64,000 nt of DNA from Bacteroidales bacterium (GTDB taxonomy: Bacteria; Bacteroidota; Bacteroidia; Bacteroidales; JAUNSR01), in the NCBI GenBank assembly GCA_030539115.1, contig JAUNSR010000002.1:100210-164209 (forward strand), read 5' to 3'. The notes under the pieces were generated by a model. The model saw only the letters and a list, made by a program, of their open reading frames with translations. It was not told the DNA's origin and did not search any database. This document shows positions 61,991 to 64,000 of this stretch, one piece after another; positions within the stretch are counted from its first letter, which is position 1, and each line of letters starts with the position of its first letter. The position numbers and the translations under genes were made by a program.

Positions 61991-62770
61991 TCATTTTTTT
62001 GTTAAAATATAAAAGCACGAGCTTGAAAAGAAGTCTCTTAAATATGGAACTCTTCCTATTGATGGATTAAGCAACCTTGGTTTAAGGTTGAATTTGATCT
62101 CATAATGAGGGTTAATAAAATAAAGACGTCTGTTTTCTATAGAATATTTAGACTCGTTTATTAACGATTCAAAAAGTTCAATGCTGGTTGCACAATCCTT
62201 TATATCTAAAAGCTCATCAATCCTTTCCTTGCTCTCGCCGCACAATTTTAGATATGATTTGTAGAGAGGTTTTGGCAGAATATGAATAAATGGGATATGA
62301 GAGGCAACTTTTGATTTACATATCTGTTGATGGCCGCCAAACGGCATCTGCCATGCAGGAAATCCCATGCAAATTATTCCGTCATTTTTAAGAAATTTTG
62401 AGCATCCATCCAAAAACTCCTTTTTGTGTGAAATATGTTCAATCACATCATGAATAATAATTATGTCATAGAGTTTGGAAGGCTTTTCAATCTTAAAAAT
62501 ATCGGAAGCAATAAACCCGGCATTTGCATTGTTTTTGCTGAAAAAATGTTTTGCCTGCTCAATTCTGTTTGAAGAGATATCCACTCCCGTTACATCGCAT
62601 CCTTTTTGGGCAAAGGGAAGGAGATTGCCTCCTTCACCGCACCCAATTTCAAGTATCTTTGAATCTTTGTCTATTTTCTTAAATTCTTCAATATACGGAA
62701 TTATATATTTCTTGCTTGTTTGGGCAAGCTCATTAAAATACATTTCCCTATTTGTGTGTCTTTCCTGCAT
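61991..62770 (-). CDS. Class I SAM-dependent methyltransferase
   Basis: A 259-residue protein with the Rossmann SAM-binding motif SKILEIGCGEGGNLLPFAQ (about residues 39-57), acidic motif II VTGVDISSNRIEQA, and DIIIIHDVIEHIS (post-motif, near 108-120). Motif III is in LKNDGIICMGFPAW. The C-terminal 80 residues are variable. The UbiG/type-11 methyltransferase fold is clear but the substrate is unknown. It starts 4 bp after the end of the DUF4091 gene, so the two are probably co-transcribed. Confidence 0.88.
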   Translation of the reverse strand: MQERHTNREMYFNELAQTSKKYIIPYIEEFKKIDKDSKILEIGCGEGGNLLPFAQKGCDVTGVDISSNRIEQAKHFFSKNNANAGFIASDIFKIEKPSKLYDIIIIHDVIEHISHKKEFLDGCSKFLKNDGIICMGFPAWQMPFGGHQQICKSKVASHIPFIHILPKPLYKSYLKLCGESKERIDELLDIKDCATSIELFESLINESKYSIENRRLYFINPHYEIKFNLKPRLLNPSIGRVPYLRDFFSSSCFYILTKK

Positions 62771-62774
62771 TGTC

Positions 62775-64000
62775 TTATAATGTGTTTAATACAGTTTCAA
62801 ATTGATTGACAGCAGGAGCAGCGGCTCCATCGCCAAGTTTTTTAACATCAAATTCCTTTACCGAATTAGTGAGTTTTTTCAAAGAAGATTTATTATTTTT
62901 TTGTGTAAACTCACCTTTAAGAATTTGATATTTTTCAAAGTTTTGTATTCCCTCTCTCAATCTCTCAAATCTTATTGAAGAGCGTCCTCCCGGATAAACC
63001 ATATATGTATCACCCGAAGCCCAAGTAATGAAACGGCTGTCAAGAAGCGGCTGTTCAACCCAGCTGTTGTAAGCCCAACGAAGATATCCGTCAAAGTCTG
63101 CATTGGCAGCATAGCCTGCAAGCCAAGCAGCTTCAGCAGGTTCACTGAAAGTGAAGGTATTTGGTCTGCCTTCAGCGCAGCAGGTGTAGAATGTTGTTAC
63201 TTTACCCTCTTCTCTTCTTTTTATTATTTCATCTTGTGGAAATTGGTGTACCAATGCAACGCAATAATCATCAAGCTCATCAACCAATTCTTCAAAAAGA
63301 GTGCCTGCCAAAGACATTTTGAAATTTGGATCGGCATTTTTAATAACCTTCTTTGCAGCAAGCATAGCATCCATTGGACGCTCGTCCATTGCAATATGTG
63401 TAATTTCAAACCATCCTTTCTCTTTTAAATGTTTTGCAAATGCTGTAAGCATTGAACCCCAGAATATGTCGTATTCCTTTTCTCCTGGTTTGGATTTCAA
63501 ATATTTGAATGAATTGCTTGCTTGGTCAAAATATTGGAAAGATAAAGCCCATGGAACCATTGAATAGCAGTTGATTGATTTTGTTACACCAACAGACATC
63601 ATAAATTCAACCCATTTGTCAAATGTTGTGAAGTCATACATCCAACTTCCGTCAGCTTTCTTCATCCATGTAACCATTGATTCAAAAGGATCATAAGTTT
63701 GTCCGTTCCAAGGTTTATGCATTAACGATACAGTGATGCTTTTTCCACCGGCATTGGCATAATGCTCCATGTCTGCCTTCATTTTTGAGAAATGCTCATC
63801 GCTGAAAGGCTCAACGCCATAGTATCTTGCTGTTGCATAAGGGTTCTGCCATAAGTCAAGATGGAATTTCCAGTCGGCAGGAGCAGGTAAGGTCCTATTT
63901 ATAACATTTACCGACAATGGAAGAGTGCCGATTTTTGATTCACCATCATAAAGAGTGACACTGCCTTTATAGGTGCCCGCTTTAGCTGAAGATGGAATAT
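62775..64000 (-). CDS. DUF4091-domain glycoside hydrolase-like protein (5' end outside the window)
   Basis: The reading frame is open to the last base of the window, so the gene is cut at its N-terminus; visible internal TTG/ATG codons are not its start. The visible part starts with a beta-sandwich strand region (AGTYKGSVTLYDG) and continues as the catalytic-like barrel: PADWKFHLDLWQNPYATARYY, HIAMDERPMDAM with an Asp-Glu pair, and YLRWAYNSWVEQPLLDSR, then GDTYMVYPGGRSSIRFERLREGI. These are DUF4091 hallmarks, related to GH123 N-acetylgalactosaminidases. Function is probably a secreted glycosidase; the substrate is not known. Confidence 0.85.
   Translation of the reverse strand, partial: IPSSAKAGTYKGSVTLYDGESKIGTLPLSVNVINRTLPAPADWKFHLDLWQNPYATARYYGVEPFSDEHFSKMKADMEHYANAGGKSITVSLMHKPWNGQTYDPFESMVTWMKKADGSWMYDFTTFDKWVEFMMSVGVTKSINCYSMVPWALSFQYFDQASNSFKYLKSKPGEKEYDIFWGSMLTAFAKHLKEKGWFEITHIAMDERPMDAMLAAKKVIKNADPNFKMSLAGTLFEELVDELDDYCVALVHQFPQDEIIKRREEGKVTTFYTCCAEGRPNTFTFSEPAEAAWLAGYAANADFDGYLRWAYNSWVEQPLLDSRFITWASGDTYMVYPGGRSSIRFERLREGIQNFEKYQILKGEFTQKNNKSSLKKLTNSVKEFDVKKLGDGAAAPAVNQFETVLNTL

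Noticed and set aside
1..64000. CRISPR arrays, insertion sequences, prophage, tRNA or rRNA genes
   Set aside because: No regularly spaced direct repeats, transposase or phage-like genes, or tRNA/rRNA-like segments were seen on reading both strands; a tRNAscan or Infernal run would be decisive.

Overview
The window looks like a chromosomal segment from a low-GC member of the Bacteroidales (phylum Bacteroidota). The evidence is as follows. Promoters fit the Bacteroidota consensus (TTG or TTTG, 19-21 bp, TAnnTTTG) and no Shine-Dalgarno sequences are evident. Ribosomal protein S16 has a long Ala/Glu-rich tail. The PurM, ABC-F and malate dehydrogenase types fit this group, and there are many lipoprotein glycoside hydrolases (two GH92, one GH5, a DUF4091 protein). 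No phage, IS element, CRISPR array, rRNA or tRNA was seen. Genus cannot be settled from this window.

Layout. (1) 1-4826: the end of a respiratory nitrate reductase operon (narH-narJ-narI; narG should lie just outside the window), then on the minus strand a THEP1-like P-loop NTPase, a YbhB/PEBP protein and a broken formate/nitrite transporter. (2) 4961-7380: an ABC-F ATPase facing a PTPS/QueD-like protein with a C-terminal zinc ribbon. (3) 7381-8580: a 1.2 kb AT-rich gap with two inverted repeats. (4) 8581-13941: mtgA-lipB, a short DXS-like enzyme divergent from an AraC regulator, and a CvfB-type S1 protein. (5) 14176-19310: an exported leucine-rich-repeat protein, an orphan small transcription unit, a lone trpG/pabA and valS. 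(6) 19720-24999: a DUF1207-like outer-membrane protein, purM, a nitroreductase, ribE and menA. (7) 25118-27242: two tandem copies of a small RNA gene with their own promoters and terminators, then rpsP, then a cobalamin riboswitch. (8) 27243-30813: a three-gene biotin-dependent acyl-CoA carboxylase operon under that riboswitch. (9) 31150-37402: a beta-barrel protein, a GH5 lipoprotein, an RluA enzyme, ribokinase and a divergent GH92. (10) 37499-43469: a tetR-fabH-fabG cluster, a cupin-like protein, cysK and an S4-RluA enzyme. (11) 43842-51608: a KamA-like radical SAM protein, an NhaC antiporter, malate dehydrogenase, a second ABC-F protein and an arsenate-reductase-like LMW phosphatase. (12) 51911-64000: an M13 peptidase lipoprotein, a sugar transporter, a DUF1080 protein, a canonical GH92, a CBM9-like/EamA pair, an SDR oxidoreductase, a methyltransferase and a DUF4091 protein cut by the window edge.

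How it fits together. Most genes are housekeeping (cell wall, lipoate, riboflavin, menaquinone, purine, translation) or glycan catabolism. MenA makes the menaquinone that nitrate reductase would oxidise. The carboxylase plausibly belongs to the B12-linked succinate-propionate route, which would explain a cobalamin riboswitch nearby, although B12-off control of a carboxylase is unusual. The observations most worth a second look are: the tandem small RNAs; the riboswitch-carboxylase arrangement with a 28-codon Cys-containing ORF between them; the decayed nitrite-channel gene beside narHJI; the DXS-like enzyme with an altered acceptor-site motif; the QueD-like/zinc-ribbon fusion; and the LRR protein with a perfect 21-residue period and a cysteine ladder.
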